From Pirellulales bacterium (GTDB lineage Bacteria; Planctomycetota; Planctomycetia; Pirellulales; JAICIG01): 38,357 nucleotides of DNA. Shown piece after piece: positions 1-9,001 of this stretch. The first letter of the stretch is position 1, and each line of letters opens with the position of its first letter. The stretch covers positions 1-38,357 of the forward strand of contig JAICLL010000046.1 in the NCBI GenBank assembly GCA_025927475.1. The letters are read 5' to 3'. The translations under genes were made by a program, and so were the position numbers. The notes below the pieces were generated by a model. The model made no database searches. It was not told where the DNA came from and saw only the letters and a program-made list of their open reading frames with translations.

Positions 1-2
1 AA

Positions 3-86
3 CAGATTATTCCGCTGGGCCTGTCAGGACAGGGAAGCAAAAAAATCAAGCAGATTCTCGACCAAGTACTCCAACTTGCGGCATAA
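3..86 (+). CDS. C-terminal end of an unidentified protein (partial)
   Basis: The frame is open from the window edge and ends at TAA 84-86. It encodes about 27 residues ending KQILDQVLQLAA, an amphipathic, helix-like tail. The composition (Ile, Leu, Gln, Lys) is more protein-like than the other two forward frames. It converges on the SMP-30-like gene, whose stop lies 50 bases away. Too little is present to name a family, and the call rests only on composition and the clean stop. Confidence 0.4.
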   Translation, partial: QIIPLGLSGQGSKKIKQILDQVLQLAA

Positions 87-135
87 TGACGCTACGGCGT
101 CGTTCATCTGCTAGCAAAAACTGCGAAACTTGAAC

Positions 136-1053
136 TTAGCGATGGCCTTTGACTTCCATCTCAGCCCGGTATAACGACGTGCGGGCGGTAATATACAGCG
201 TCTTAAAATCTTTGCCGCCGAACGTGACGTTGGCCGGCGGTTCGGGCACCTCGATAATGCCCAGATGCTTGCCGTCGCGGTCGATCACCTGCAGCCCCAG
301 GCCCGTGGCAATGTAGAGATTGCCCTTGCTGTCGATCGTCAAGCCATCTCCGCCGCGATTTTCTTGCCCCGCGGGTTGCTTCAAGCGGCAGAAAACCTTG
401 GGTTTGCCGAGCTTGCCGGGCGACTCGACCGAATAGGCCATCACCTCGGCTTGCATGCTCGGCACCACATACAGCGTCTTTTCGTCCACCGACAAAATGA
501 CGCCGTTGGGCGCCTTCAGATCGTCGATCAGCCGTTTGACCAGCCCACCGCCGCCAACGTAATAGACCGCCGTCACGCCTTGGGGCAATGGCTCGGGAGC
601 GCGGAAGTGCGGATCGGTAAAGTAAACGCCGTCGGCGCGATCGACCACCAGGTCGTTCGGTGCGTTGAAGCGTTTGCCTTCGTACATGGCCGCCAACGGC
701 CGCACCTGCTTGCCATCGGTAGAGACTACGACCACCTGCCCGTCCATTTCGCAACTCACCAACTCGCCCTCGGCGTTGAACATGCTGCCGTTGGTGTGGT
801 TCGATGGCTCACGAAAGACGGAAACTTTGTCGTCGGCTTCGAGGCGATAAACCTTCGAGGCGGGAATGTCGCTGAAGTAAATGACGCCGTTTTTATCGGC
901 GGCCGGGCCTTCGGTGAACTCAAAGCCCCCGTGCACCTTGGTCACCTTGCCTTTGGGGCCGAGGCCCGCAATTGAGTGGCTCTCATCCGCGGCCAACGCC
1001 GGCACGGTCAGCGCAAACGCCAAGGCGGCGGTCAACAGAAGTCGCAGCGTCAT
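136..1053 (-). CDS. SMP-30/gluconolactonase-like secreted beta-propeller protein
   Basis: About 305 residues. A signal peptide at 1-21 (MTLRLLLTAALAFALTVPALA) is followed by an SMP-30/gluconolactonase/LRE-like six-bladed propeller. Family features seen include FTEGPAADKNGVIYFSDI near the start (the metal-binding Glu of the EGP motif), FNAPNDLVVDRADGVYFTDP in the middle (the N and D ligands), KAPNGVILSVDEKTLYV, and GGDGLTIDSKGNLYIAT. Family members are divalent-metal-dependent lactonases, usually acting on sugar lactones; the substrate here is not known. I chose ATG 1053 because AAGAGG (plus-strand CCTCTT at 1063-1068) lies nine bases upstream; ATG 1062 in the same frame abuts that site. The protein should act in the periplasm or outside the cell. 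It is followed on the same strand, upstream, by the GH10-like gene, with about 135 bases between them. Confidence 0.85.
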   Translation of the reverse strand: MTLRLLLTAALAFALTVPALAADESHSIAGLGPKGKVTKVHGGFEFTEGPAADKNGVIYFSDIPASKVYRLEADDKVSVFREPSNHTNGSMFNAEGELVSCEMDGQVVVVSTDGKQVRPLAAMYEGKRFNAPNDLVVDRADGVYFTDPHFRAPEPLPQGVTAVYYVGGGGLVKRLIDDLKAPNGVILSVDEKTLYVVPSMQAEVMAYSVESPGKLGKPKVFCRLKQPAGQENRGGDGLTIDSKGNLYIATGLGLQVIDRDGKHLGIIEVPEPPANVTFGGKDFKTLYITARTSLYRAEMEVKGHR

Positions 1054-1188
1054 TGTTGTCATCCTCTTAAGAAGCAGGTTCGTTGCTTGCCTGGAAGAAG
1101 ACCATCGTAAGATGGCGTTTCGCGGTCGTCCAGCCGGTGGACAACTGGTGATCTGTCAGTCCTGTCTTCGTTCACGCTCGACATGGCA

Positions 1189-2727
1189 TCAGCCCAAATG
1201 CTTGCGGCGCAGGGCGGCCAGCACGGCGACGCCAGGCTTGGGCGAGCCCGCCGCATCGAACAGCCCCGCCAACGGCAATTCAGCGCCCTCGGCATCGGAC
1301 AATTGATTCCAAAAAATCGCCTGCACCGTCGGCTTGGCCAGCAGCATTGGCAGGTAATGCTTGATCCAGCCGGCCTGGTTTTCGGGCGACCAACCGCCGG
1401 GAACGACGCCGGCCATAGGCGCAGGCCGGGCGCGACCCGTCGCCTCCGCTCGTTCACCGCTGGGCACGCTTAGCGTCAAATGCAGCGGCAGGCCCAAATA
1501 ACTCCACAGATCGACCAGCCGGCTGAATTCCAGCCGGTCGCGCGGATAGCTGCCGCCGGGCTGATAGCCCATGTTGATCTCGATGCCCACCGCCGAGATG
1601 TTCAAGTGGGCGCGCACCAACGCATCGGCAAAGTGCAGCGGCGAGAAATCGGGCGCCGAGCGGCCCATGTATTCGGCCCAGGGCTGATCGAACCGCACCA
1701 CCAGCGGCGTGTGCGGGTCGATGCTGCGAGTGATTTCGATGGCCCGCACCGCCAGCCGCAATTTCTGCTCTTCGCTGAGCGAAACGCCGCTGCCCACGTT
1801 CAGCCGAGCCGCGCATTGCCAGACGTGCACCTTGCCTCGATAGCGTGTGACCGCCTTCTCGACAAAATCGCTGATAAACGACTGCAGCGTAGAAAAATCG
1901 CCTTCCCACAGATAAATCCAATCGGGCAGGGCCGCCGCGTCGAGCCGCACCAACGGTCCCGCGCAGACCGCGAGTCCATGAGAACGACAAGCCGCGAATT
2001 GCGCATCGGGCAGGTCCCACCGGTAGGTGCCTTCGTTGCTTTCGATGGTCCGCCAACTCAGCGGCACCTGCGCCGCGTTGAACGCCTTCAGGTAATACGC
2101 CGCCAGTGGCATGTCCAGCCGCTCTTGGCCGAGATTTGCTCCCAAAAGCGTCTTCAGTTTGGTGTCGTGACGATGGCGGACGGCCAGGGCCTGATCGGCG
2201 TAGGTCGAGACGAGCAAGTCGGCGGCGTCGTGAGCCAACACAATCGCCCGATCGGCCAGTTCGGTGGCCCGCGCCAAATCGTGCTGCGAGGTGGCCGCCC
2301 GGGCCAGGGTTTCGACGGCCTTGCCGGTGGCCGCCTCAACCTTGGGCGACACCGCCAGCCCGATCGTCTGCCAATCGGCAATTTGGTTGCGCACCTGGTT
2401 GACCTTGCCACGCGCCAGCTCGACCAGAAGCTGATAGGGCCGGTCGCGCTCCATGAGCGTGGCGGTCGAGAGCATCAGTTCGCCGTGCCCCTCGACCGGC
2501 CAAGGCATATGGAACTTGCCCGAATCGGCCACGCCGCGCTCGACAACCACTTCGCCGCCATTGAGCCGCGTCCGGCAGGGCCACGGCACCTGGTCGGGAC
2601 CGGCCATATACGCCTGCTCGACCAGCCGAGGCGTAAACCGGGCGGAAGGCGGAATGACCAAGCGCAGTGAACCAGTCGGCATCAGTCTTGTTACATCGTG
2701 GGCAAAGCTGTCGTGTCGGCTCAACAC
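1189..2727 (-). CDS. GH10-like TIM-barrel protein, apparently without catalytic glutamates
   Basis: 512 residues. The first ~210 form an uncharacterised N-terminal domain (a beta-rich start, then a long helical stretch). From about residue 215 the sequence follows a GH10 endoxylanase barrel: [20 protein letters not shown] and [20 protein letters not shown] match the NA...ENEMKW...G.y.f..aD..v..a...g....gH.LvW strands, and the end [20 protein letters not shown] plus SPKPGVAVL matches the usual ...PLLFD...PKPA segment. Where GH10 carries the acid/base (VNE) this protein has [10 protein letters not shown] (about residue 303). Where the nucleophile (TELD) should be it has [10 protein letters not shown] (about residue 415). 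It may therefore bind rather than cut polysaccharide. GTG 2727 is chosen because AAGGAG lies eight bases upstream (plus-strand CTCCTT 2736-2741). No signal peptide is visible. Confidence 0.7.
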   Translation of the reverse strand: MLSRHDSFAHDVTRLMPTGSLRLVIPPSARFTPRLVEQAYMAGPDQVPWPCRTRLNGGEVVVERGVADSGKFHMPWPVEGHGELMLSTATLMERDRPYQLLVELARGKVNQVRNQIADWQTIGLAVSPKVEAATGKAVETLARAATSQHDLARATELADRAIVLAHDAADLLVSTYADQALAVRHRHDTKLKTLLGANLGQERLDMPLAAYYLKAFNAAQVPLSWRTIESNEGTYRWDLPDAQFAACRSHGLAVCAGPLVRLDAAALPDWIYLWEGDFSTLQSFISDFVEKAVTRYRGKVHVWQCAARLNVGSGVSLSEEQKLRLAVRAIEITRSIDPHTPLVVRFDQPWAEYMGRSAPDFSPLHFADALVRAHLNISAVGIEINMGYQPGGSYPRDRLEFSRLVDLWSYLGLPLHLTLSVPSGERAEATGRARPAPMAGVVPGGWSPENQAGWIKHYLPMLLAKPTVQAIFWNQLSDAEGAELPLAGLFDAAGSPKPGVAVLAALRRKHLG

Positions 2728-2856
2728 TCGTTATACTCCTTCGGGCCGATACTGGCAGCGCTTGACACGCAAAAATGCTCGCGTCAGGCGTCGCCCAGCC
2801 GGCCACGATGGTTAAGAATCTGCAATCTCGCCCCACGACGCACTGAGCACCCCTCC

Positions 2857-3768
2857 ATGTCCTCGACCGCCGCGGTTGTGTTGGAAACGCATCTTGCCGG
2901 GCTGCCGGTTCGCCGCGGTAAAGTGCGCGACGTTTACGATCTGAGCGACTCGCTGTTGCTGGTAGCCACCGATCGGATCAGCGCGTTCGACTGGGTGTTG
3001 CCCAACGGCATTCCCGACAAGGGCCAGATTCTCTCGCGATTGAGCGCCTTCTGGTTCAGATTGCTGGGCGAACCGAATCATCTGCTCACTTGCGACGTGG
3101 CGGCCATGCCGCTGCCGCCCGCCGCCGACCGGGCCCGGCTCGCGGGTCGCACGATGCTGGTCAAAAAAACGCAGGTGGCGCCCATCGAATGCGTGGTGCG
3201 CGGGTATCTGGCCGGCTCGGGCTGGAAAGAGTATTGCCAGCGAGGCACGGTTTGCGGGTTGCCGTTGCCCGCCGGATTGCGCGAAAGCGACCGGCTGGCC
3301 GAGCCGATCTTCACGCCGGCGACCAAGGCCGAAACCGGGCACGACGAAAACATTTCGTTCGAGGTCATGTGCCAGCAAGTGGGCGCCGACGTGGCCGACG
3401 AACTACGGCGGCGCAGCCTGGCGGTCTATCAGCGCGGAGTCGAGCACGCCCGCCAGCGGGGAATCATCATTGCCGACACCAAGTTTGAATGGGGCTTGAT
3501 CGACGAAGGCGGCCAGCGCCGTTTGATTCTGATCGACGAAGTCTTGACGCCCGACAGCTCGCGTTTCTGGCCTGCCGAGAGTTACCAACCCGGCCGCGGG
3601 CAGCCTTCGTTCGACAAGCAATTTGTGCGCGACTGGCTGGAGCAGTCGGGTTGGGACAAACAGAGCCCCCCGCCCGCACTGCCCGACGACATTATCGCCA
3701 AGACCCGCGCCAAATACGTCGAGGCCTACGAACTGCTGACGGGCGAGCGGTTCGCGCCCGCGGTTTAA
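2857..3768 (+). CDS. purC: Phosphoribosylaminoimidazole-succinocarboxamide synthase (SAICAR synthetase)
   Basis: 303 residues, the usual length of the longer PurC type. It joins CAIR and aspartate with ATP to give SAICAR in de novo purine synthesis, in the cytoplasm. Visible family blocks are [31 protein letters not shown] (nucleotide-binding start, at about 17-47), [33 protein letters not shown] (the RGY..GS motif), [19 protein letters not shown] (the ADTKFEFG signature) and [18 protein letters not shown] 2857 is the start that fits the family; the frame stays open upstream, but that part has no family similarity. It diverges from the GH10-like gene, and its pathway partner purM lies 28 kb away in this window, so the purine genes are scattered. 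Confidence 0.97.
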   Translation: MSSTAAVVLETHLAGLPVRRGKVRDVYDLSDSLLLVATDRISAFDWVLPNGIPDKGQILSRLSAFWFRLLGEPNHLLTCDVAAMPLPPAADRARLAGRTMLVKKTQVAPIECVVRGYLAGSGWKEYCQRGTVCGLPLPAGLRESDRLAEPIFTPATKAETGHDENISFEVMCQQVGADVADELRRRSLAVYQRGVEHARQRGIIIADTKFEWGLIDEGGQRRLILIDEVLTPDSSRFWPAESYQPGRGQPSFDKQFVRDWLEQSGWDKQSPPPALPDDIIAKTRAKYVEAYELLTGERFAPAV

Positions 3769-3838
3769 TGCCTCCTCATCGGCGAAAACTCACGCCAACC
3801 CGAAGCGTCAGAGCGTCAGCGAGGCCCTCTGTGATACC

Positions 3839-5583
3839 TCATACGTCATGTTCGTCCCCAACTGGGCGCGCCTTTTGAGCGGTTTCTACGATGGCGTCGA
3901 GAACCCGCACTACCTCAGGATCAACTTCTTCCCGGGAAATAAATTTCGCCAAGACATGATAATTGCTCTTCTGCATCAAGTTCGGCAGTCCGCGGCGCTC
4001 GAAGAACATCTGAAACAGCGGGTTGAGGAAATCATCAGTCACCTTAGTGTCTGGGGACCAGGGTGACGGCTTGCCCAAAGTGCGCATGGCGTTTTCGACT
4101 TCGTCGATGCACTGCTCAAGTAGGGTCGACCATTGTTCTGCAAACAGCGGACCGGCCCCTGCTCCGCGGCCTCCGCCTTGGCCCAGGCGAGCAGGACATT
4201 TTTTTTACAAAAATAATTCTCGATTTCTCGTCGCCCCCACATGATTTCGCGGAGGGCCGGCCCTTGCGCGAGATTACGGTCGAGACGATCGAAAACCGCG
4301 ATTCCCTGCAGATCCCCCATGGCTTCGCGAAGGCCGTAGAAATGGTCGCGCGCTTTTATCGGTTGATTCATCACATGGTGTACAAAAGGACGTTCCAGAT
4401 ACTCCCTGGCTGGATGCGCGAGAACGTCTGCAAAGGTGCGGAGGATCGATAGATCGGTCGAACCCTCGAGATACAACACCCAGCCGACTTGTTCGGCCTG
4501 GTAATATTGGTCGAAGCCCAGCACTTTCAGTGACTTGAGTACCTGGCTTCCTCCGCGGTCATCGATTCGATGAGGCTTTCCGACGAAGGCGATAACCATG
4601 TCGCGGTCCGCGGCTTCGTTGAGGACCACTTCGGAGTGGCTTGCCGCGATTATTTGGCAGCCATGCTCACGAGCCAGTTCCGACATGAGCAAATAAACCT
4701 CTCGCTGCCGCAGTATCTCTAGATGAGCATCTGGCTCGTCGATCAAGACCACCGACTTGGGATTCACAGCGAGATGAGCTAGAACAAGCAACGTCTGTTG
4801 CAACCCGCGGCCGGCGCACGAGAGATCAAGGCGTGCGTTTCCTGGAGTAAGGTAGGTCATCGTGATCTCGCCACGCTCAGAAATGTATTTGGGCGGTTCC
4901 AGCCTAACACCGAACAGCCGATGGATACGCTCTTGTAGATGGTCCCATCGCTTGCTTCCCTCGGCGCCGGTATTGAGCTGATAACACAAGTTTCGCAGAA
5001 CTTCGGCGGTGCGTCCTTCACCAAGTCGCACGTTGACCGCACCGGGGTCAAGTCTCGTCTCGTTAGCAGCCAAGCCAGACATCGGCGGCAAAAATGCAAT
5101 ATCGATCGCGGAGGCATCGTCGGGCACGCTCATACGCTGTGGTTCCGTACCTTCCGTTAGACGTAGCGGCCGGCAATAAAACGATTCTTCGTTGGCGTAG
5201 TCAAATTCGAGTCCGCACTGCCAGGCGCGATCGCTCGTAACCGCCTCCACGATGATATCCATACGGATGTTCTGGGTCCGTTGCGCCCCATTCGAGCGGC
5301 GGACATCGCGTACGTGCAGATCCCGCCAAAGCAGATTGGCATCTGGGACCGGGACCGCAAACAGGTCGCGCCGGTTGATCGTGACGCCGGACCGCTTTTC
5401 AGGCGCCTTTTTGCCGCCCCTTTTTTCGTTCCACTTCTTCACGCCGACGTTCCAAAGCGTGAGGGCCTGTAACGCGGTCGTCTTGCCCGAGTTATTGGGG
5501 CCAATAAAAACCACTGGGTTGCCGAGTTCGATTTCGACGGATTCAAATCGCTTGAAATTACGGATGGCTAACTTGGTGAGCAT
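3839..5583 (-). pseudogene. OLD-family ATPase/TOPRIM nuclease, broken by a single-base frameshift
   Basis: Class 1 OLD-type proteins pair an SMC-like ATPase with a TOPRIM nuclease and are often anti-phage or DNA-processing enzymes. Seen here: LTKLAIRNFKRFESVEIELG at the start, Walker A GPNNSGKT at residues 28-35, the signature-like DLSCAGRGLQQTLLVLAHLA, Walker B VVLIDEPDAHL, a switch ASHS, then TOPRIM marks YLEGSTDL, FDRLDRN and REIENYF. The first frame stops at 4039, after an unrelated tail. The family-like end continues in another frame as LFAEQWSTLLEQ through KSNYHVLAKFISREEVDPEV to the stop at 3839. One extra base near the C run at 4156-4159 would rejoin the frames into 581 residues. The gene is visibly AT-richer than its neighbours (31 of 60 G+C at 4681-4740), which suggests transfer. 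A sequencing error could also explain the shift. Confidence 0.85.
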
Positions 5584-5729
5584 GGCGGTAGTGGTTCATG
5601 ACGAACGATGTGGGCCGGTCGCGGGCCTCTGTGCAGCCATCGACAATATATGGTGCCAAGCTCGTCCGAGATAGCGGTGGCTGGCCTGATAGCCGCGCTC
5701 TGGCTCTTTGTTTCTTAGTGGGGGGCTGG

Positions 5730-6452
5730 CTAATGCTGCCAAGCTGGCGTTGACGGCCAGCCGGCGGGGGCTTCGAGCCGATTGCCAAATGAGGCGTCGG
5801 CGCGCAACGCCGCGGCGAGCCGCGATAAATATTCGCGGCGCGTGATCTCGCGGGCGCCCAGCCGCTCGGTGTGCGGCGTCAATTGTTGAATGTCGAGCAA
5901 CGGATAGCCGCGCGCCCGCAGGTGCCCGATCAATGCCACCAGGGCGATCTTCGAAGCGTCGGTCACTTGGTAGAACATCGATTCGGCGGCAAACAAGCCG
6001 GCGATCGCCAGCCCGTACACGCCTCCGGCCAACTGCCCTTCGTGCCAGACCTCGATGCTATGTGCGTGGCCTCGCTCGTGCAATGCGCCATACGCTCGGC
6101 GCATGTCGGGCGTGATCCAGGTGTGGCCGCGGCGGCCCTGGGCGGTGGCGCAGCCATGCATCACACCGGAGAAATCGCGGTCGCACGTCGCCTGAAACCG
6201 CCCGTTGCGGCAAGTTCGCCGCAGGCTACGAGAAACATGGAATCCGTTCAGCTCGAAGATGGCGCGGGGGTCGGGCGACCACCAAGCCAACTGTCCGTCG
6301 TCGAACGGCCAGGGAAAGATGCCGTGGCGGTAGGCGTCGAGCAGCCAGGCTGTCGACAGTTTACCGCCCACGCCGATCAGTCCCATCGGCGAGGCCGCTT
6401 CGGCGGGCGGAAAAATGCGAGAAGCGGGCAATCGTGCGGTGTCGTTCGTCAT
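5730..6452 (-). CDS. aat: Leucyl/phenylalanyl-tRNA--protein transferase
   Basis: 240 residues, close to the E. coli Aat length. It moves Leu or Phe from tRNA to N-terminal Arg or Lys of proteins, marking them for ClpAP degradation through the N-end rule. Seen: FPPAEAASPMGLIGVGGKLS, LLDAYRHGIFPWPFDDGQLAWWSPDPRAIF (the family's YRhGIFPW and WWSPDPR blocks), FQATCDRDFSGVM, HTWITPDMRRAY, HSIEVWHEGQLAGGVYGLAIAGLFAAESMF (GGvYG...G.F.gESMF) and DIQQLTPHTERLGA. Family members usually have GESMF; here it is AESMF. It is read divergently from the HtrA gene, with 75 bases between the two starts. Confidence 0.96.
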   Translation of the reverse strand: MTNDTARLPASRIFPPAEAASPMGLIGVGGKLSTAWLLDAYRHGIFPWPFDDGQLAWWSPDPRAIFELNGFHVSRSLRRTCRNGRFQATCDRDFSGVMHGCATAQGRRGHTWITPDMRRAYGALHERGHAHSIEVWHEGQLAGGVYGLAIAGLFAAESMFYQVTDASKIALVALIGHLRARGYPLLDIQQLTPHTERLGAREITRREYLSRLAAALRADASFGNRLEAPAGWPSTPAWQH

Positions 6453-6495
6453 GGTTGCGCGGAGCCGCCGGATACCCCGATCGTTCGCAATCTCC

Positions 6496-6501
6496 TATAA
6501 T
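6496..6501 (+). promoter_or_regulatory. Possible -10 element (TATAAT) ahead of the HtrA gene
   Basis: A perfect TATAAT lies 26 bases before ATG 6528 in the divergent aat/HtrA region. At 17-base spacing there is no good -35 box (TACCCC), so it is only a candidate. Confidence 0.3.
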
Positions 6502-6527
6502 AACGCCGCCAGCAGGTTCGACCACCG

Positions 6528-7757
6528 ATGCCCCAAGGCTTTGCCATGCAAGGACCAATTTATTCTCCGCCGCGCGATCTGCGGCTGGTGCGCTTGTTGT
6601 GGATTCTGGCGGTGCTATGTCTAGCGCTCGTATTGCCTCGTCTGGCCGAGCGGGTGCAATATTCGATGACTCGCGGACAATTGCGGGCCAAGGCCGAGGC
6701 CGCCGCCGAAGAACTTGCCAAGCTCGACCAAAACGCCGAGCTGGTCAAACTTTCCGACACCTCGAAGGCGTTTCGCCTGGTCGCCAGCCGTATTGAACCC
6801 AGCGTGGTACACATCGACACGGTGCAGTCGGTCGAAGTGCGCCAGGCCCGCTCGCCCGACGAGTGGGGCTTTCAGTTTCCGCCAGGCAAGCGGTTTTTTC
6901 GAGCGCAGGGGCAAGGTTCGGGCGTGATCGTCGATGCCGAGCAAGGCTATGTGCTGACGAATTATCACGTGGTACACAACGCCTTGCAGGTACAGGTCAA
7001 CTTAAGCGATGGGCGGACGATCGGCGCCGACAACATTCAGATGGTCGGCTACGATGTGCTCACCGATCTGGCCGTGCTGCGGCTAGACGCGGCAAATCTC
7101 TCGGCCGCCCCCTGGGGAGACAGCGAAGAATTGGAAGTGGGCGACTGGGTGCTGGCGGTCGGTAACCCGTATGGGCTCGACCGTACGGTGACTTCGGGCA
7201 TCGTCAGCGCCAAGCAACGCGGAGGGCTGAGCAGCGACAATGTCTATCAGACGTTTTTGCAGACCGACGCCGCGGTCAACCCCGGCAACAGCGGCGGCCC
7301 GCTGGTGAACATTCGCGGAGAATTGGTGGGCATTACCACGGCCATTGTCGGCGAAGCCTATCAAGGGATCAGTTTTGCCATTCCCACCGAAATCGTCCGC
7401 AAGGTGTACGACCGCTTGAAAGAGCACGGCAAGGTTTCGCGCGGCTGGCTCGGCGTGCAGTTGCAAGAGTTGAACCCGGAGCTGGTGAAGCGCCTGCAAC
7501 TCAAAGAGCCGCGCGGCGCACTGGTGGCCGGAGTGCTGCCCAATTCGCCGGCCGCCGAGGCCGGGCTGGAGCCGCTCGATGTCATCATCACCTGGAATGG
7601 CCAGAAAGTGACCGATAGTAGCTCGCTGCCGTTGCAAGTGGCGGCCAGCGACGTGGGCACGACCGTGAAAGTGGTCGTCATTCGCAGTGGAGCCGAAGTG
7701 ACGCTGAACGTCACGATTGGCGAGCGCCCGGACGAAAGTACGTTGCGCCGGCGCTAG
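6528..7757 (+). CDS. Membrane-anchored HtrA/DegP-type (S1C) serine protease with one PDZ domain
   Basis: 409 residues. An N-terminal membrane anchor lies at about 23-41 (LLWILAVLCLALVLP), followed by a short helical linker and the trypsin-like domain. The triad is visible: His147 in LTNYHVVHN, Asp180 in LTDLAVLRL and Ser255 in VNPGNSGGPLVN. A single PDZ domain follows from about 310 (GWLGVQLQELNPEL through PAAEAGLEPLDVIITWNGQKV). The layout is DegS-like (anchor, protease, one PDZ). Such proteases carry out envelope quality control or regulated cleavage. ATG 6528 is used; ATG 6546 is an in-frame alternative, and neither has a clear ribosome-binding site. An unrelated second S1C-like protease lies at 22372-23865. 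Confidence 0.93.
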   Translation: MPQGFAMQGPIYSPPRDLRLVRLLWILAVLCLALVLPRLAERVQYSMTRGQLRAKAEAAAEELAKLDQNAELVKLSDTSKAFRLVASRIEPSVVHIDTVQSVEVRQARSPDEWGFQFPPGKRFFRAQGQGSGVIVDAEQGYVLTNYHVVHNALQVQVNLSDGRTIGADNIQMVGYDVLTDLAVLRLDAANLSAAPWGDSEELEVGDWVLAVGNPYGLDRTVTSGIVSAKQRGGLSSDNVYQTFLQTDAAVNPGNSGGPLVNIRGELVGITTAIVGEAYQGISFAIPTEIVRKVYDRLKEHGKVSRGWLGVQLQELNPELVKRLQLKEPRGALVAGVLPNSPAAEAGLEPLDVIITWNGQKVTDSSSLPLQVAASDVGTTVKVVVIRSGAEVTLNVTIGERPDESTLRRR

Positions 7758-7983
7758 TTTGCTGAGTTTTTGGTAATTTGCTGGATTTAGCAAGCCGTGC
7801 AAAGTAGGTTGAGGGCGTCGGGTGAACCAACCGGTGGTCGGCTGCGTCTAACCATTAGACAGTTTGCAGTAGCGCGATACAGCATTTTGCCCCAGCCGGC
7901 GAGATCGGCTGCGGAAGCGGTTTGCGAGCGGAAGCGGTGCAATATCAATGGGTTGCGTGCGATCTCGGCTGCATGGCGTAGAT
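7758..7983. other. Intergenic region with dyad and direct repeats upstream of a sigma-54 promoter
   Basis: No coding sequence is convincing here. Just upstream of the sigma-54 element are an 8-bp inverted repeat, CGAGATCG at 7900-7907 and CGATCTCG at 7960-7967, each followed by GCTGC-type sequence, and a 10-bp direct repeat GCGGAAGCGG at 7911-7920 and 7928-7937. Their distance from the promoter (about 50-100 bases) suits an enhancer-binding protein, but no regulator gene is present in the window. Confidence 0.4.
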
Positions 7984-7999
7984 TGGCACCGGCTTTGCT
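7984..7999 (+). promoter_or_regulatory. Sigma-54 (-24/-12) promoter for the glycine-rich exported protein gene
   Basis: TGGCAC, five bases, then TTGCT, preceded by T, fits YTGGCAC-N5-TTGCW with GG and GC exactly 10 bases apart, as sigma-54 requires. Transcription would start near 8010, leaving about 90 bases of leader before ATG 8099. A chance match is possible in a genome of this composition, but every key position is met and the position and strand make sense. Confidence 0.6.
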
Positions 8000-8098
8000 C
8001 ATTAAAAACCCGCATTACGGGCGGCGATGGAATGGCCGCCGGCGGCGAATTGGACGGCCGTCAACCTAAAGCTTCTTTGATTGAGGAGAACGAAAGCT

Positions 8099-8860
8099 AT
8101 GAGAACGAGAATCTTTGCAGTCATGATTGGGCTGGTTGCGTTACTGGCCGCCACGAGTTCGGCGAATGCTCAATTCTTTGGCGTTCCGGTCGGCGGCGCC
8201 TGGGGCGGCTGGGGCGGTGGTCGCGGTGGCGGAGGAGGTTATGGCAGTGGTGTAGGCGTCGGGAACGGGAGTGTTTTCACGCCGTTTTATGCATCGACCG
8301 CCCAAGGTGATCCGCTCTATGGCACGGCTGCGGTAACCGCCGCGGCTGGGCAAGCGGCCCTCAACGCGTCGATTGGGTCGGAGTATGTTCAGAACGCCTA
8401 CCAGCATTGGATCGAGAACCAGAAGCTGGGCGCGCAGACGTATCTTGACATCCGGCGGTTGAACGCCAGCTATCGCGCCGAGAACCGCGTGCCCGCGCCG
8501 ACGCCCGAGCAACTTATCAGCTTCAACAAAGCGCGTCTGCCAGACCGGCTCACGCCCGATCAACTCGATCAGGAGCACGGCCAGATTAAGTGGCCCCATG
8601 TGCTGCTGCGCGACGAGTTCGCCACCGAGCGTGCCGCGTTGGAATATCTGTTCGCCGAGCGATCGGCCCGGCCTTACAGCACAGGGCTGGGTACGCAGAA
8701 CTACCGCGAAATCCGCCGCGTGACTGACGATTTGCACGACGTGCTGCGACGGCTGCTCGATCAGATCACCCCCGATGAATTCATTGCGGGCAACAAGTTC
8801 ATCAATAGCCTGGCTTATGAAGGGCGGTTTGAGCCCGACACAAGCCTGGTGAAGAACTAA
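8099..8860 (+). CDS. Exported glycine-rich protein of unknown function
   Basis: 253 residues. A signal peptide (MRTRIFAVMIGLVALLAATSSANA, about 1-24) is followed by a Gly-rich, low-complexity stretch (GGAWGGWGGGRGGGGGYG at about 32-49). A charged helical region (about 75-250) follows, rich in Arg, Leu, Asp, Glu and Tyr, with YLDIRRLNASYRAENR, RDEFATERAALEYLF and LRRLLDQITPDEFIAGNKFI. I do not recognise the family. ATG 8099 is supported by GAGGAGAA at 8083-8090, nine bases upstream. The gene stands alone between a sigma-54-type promoter (7984-7999) and a strong hairpin terminator (8928-8964), so it is probably a single-gene transcript made under a specific signal. It is probably periplasmic or extracellular. 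Confidence 0.85.
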   Translation: MRTRIFAVMIGLVALLAATSSANAQFFGVPVGGAWGGWGGGRGGGGGYGSGVGVGNGSVFTPFYASTAQGDPLYGTAAVTAAAGQAALNASIGSEYVQNAYQHWIENQKLGAQTYLDIRRLNASYRAENRVPAPTPEQLISFNKARLPDRLTPDQLDQEHGQIKWPHVLLRDEFATERAALEYLFAERSARPYSTGLGTQNYREIRRVTDDLHDVLRRLLDQITPDEFIAGNKFINSLAYEGRFEPDTSLVKN

Positions 8861-8927
8861 GCGGGCGCAGCACGGCGTGTGGCTCCGGCGCCACGGCCAG
8901 CGGGCACTGATAATTTTCGTTCTCTGG

Positions 8928-8964
8928 AATGCGGCTGCATTAGGCAGCCGCATTCTTTCTTTCT
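8928..8964 (+). terminator. Rho-independent-type terminator after the glycine-rich protein gene
   Basis: AATGCGGCTGC at 8928-8938 and its exact complement GCAGCCGCATT at 8944-8954 form an 11-bp stem with a 5-base loop, followed by the pyrimidine-rich, T-heavy tract CTTTCTTTCT. Confidence 0.75.
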
Positions 8965-9001
8965 GGGGGTGGCGGCGGCGGTTTTTGGTGTATGCTTGGT
9001 T

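Noticed and set aside
88..101. GACGC-TACG-GCGTC dyad considered as a terminator for the first gene
   Set aside because: Only five base pairs and no T tract on either side.
1480..2670. A 396-codon open frame on the plus strand opposite the GH10-like gene
   Set aside because: The minus-strand protein matches a known fold and has a strong ribosome-binding site; the plus-strand reading has neither.
5640..5670. A minus-strand TTGGCAC-type sequence considered as a sigma-54 promoter
   Set aside because: The second half reads ATTGT, so GG and GC are not 10 bases apart.
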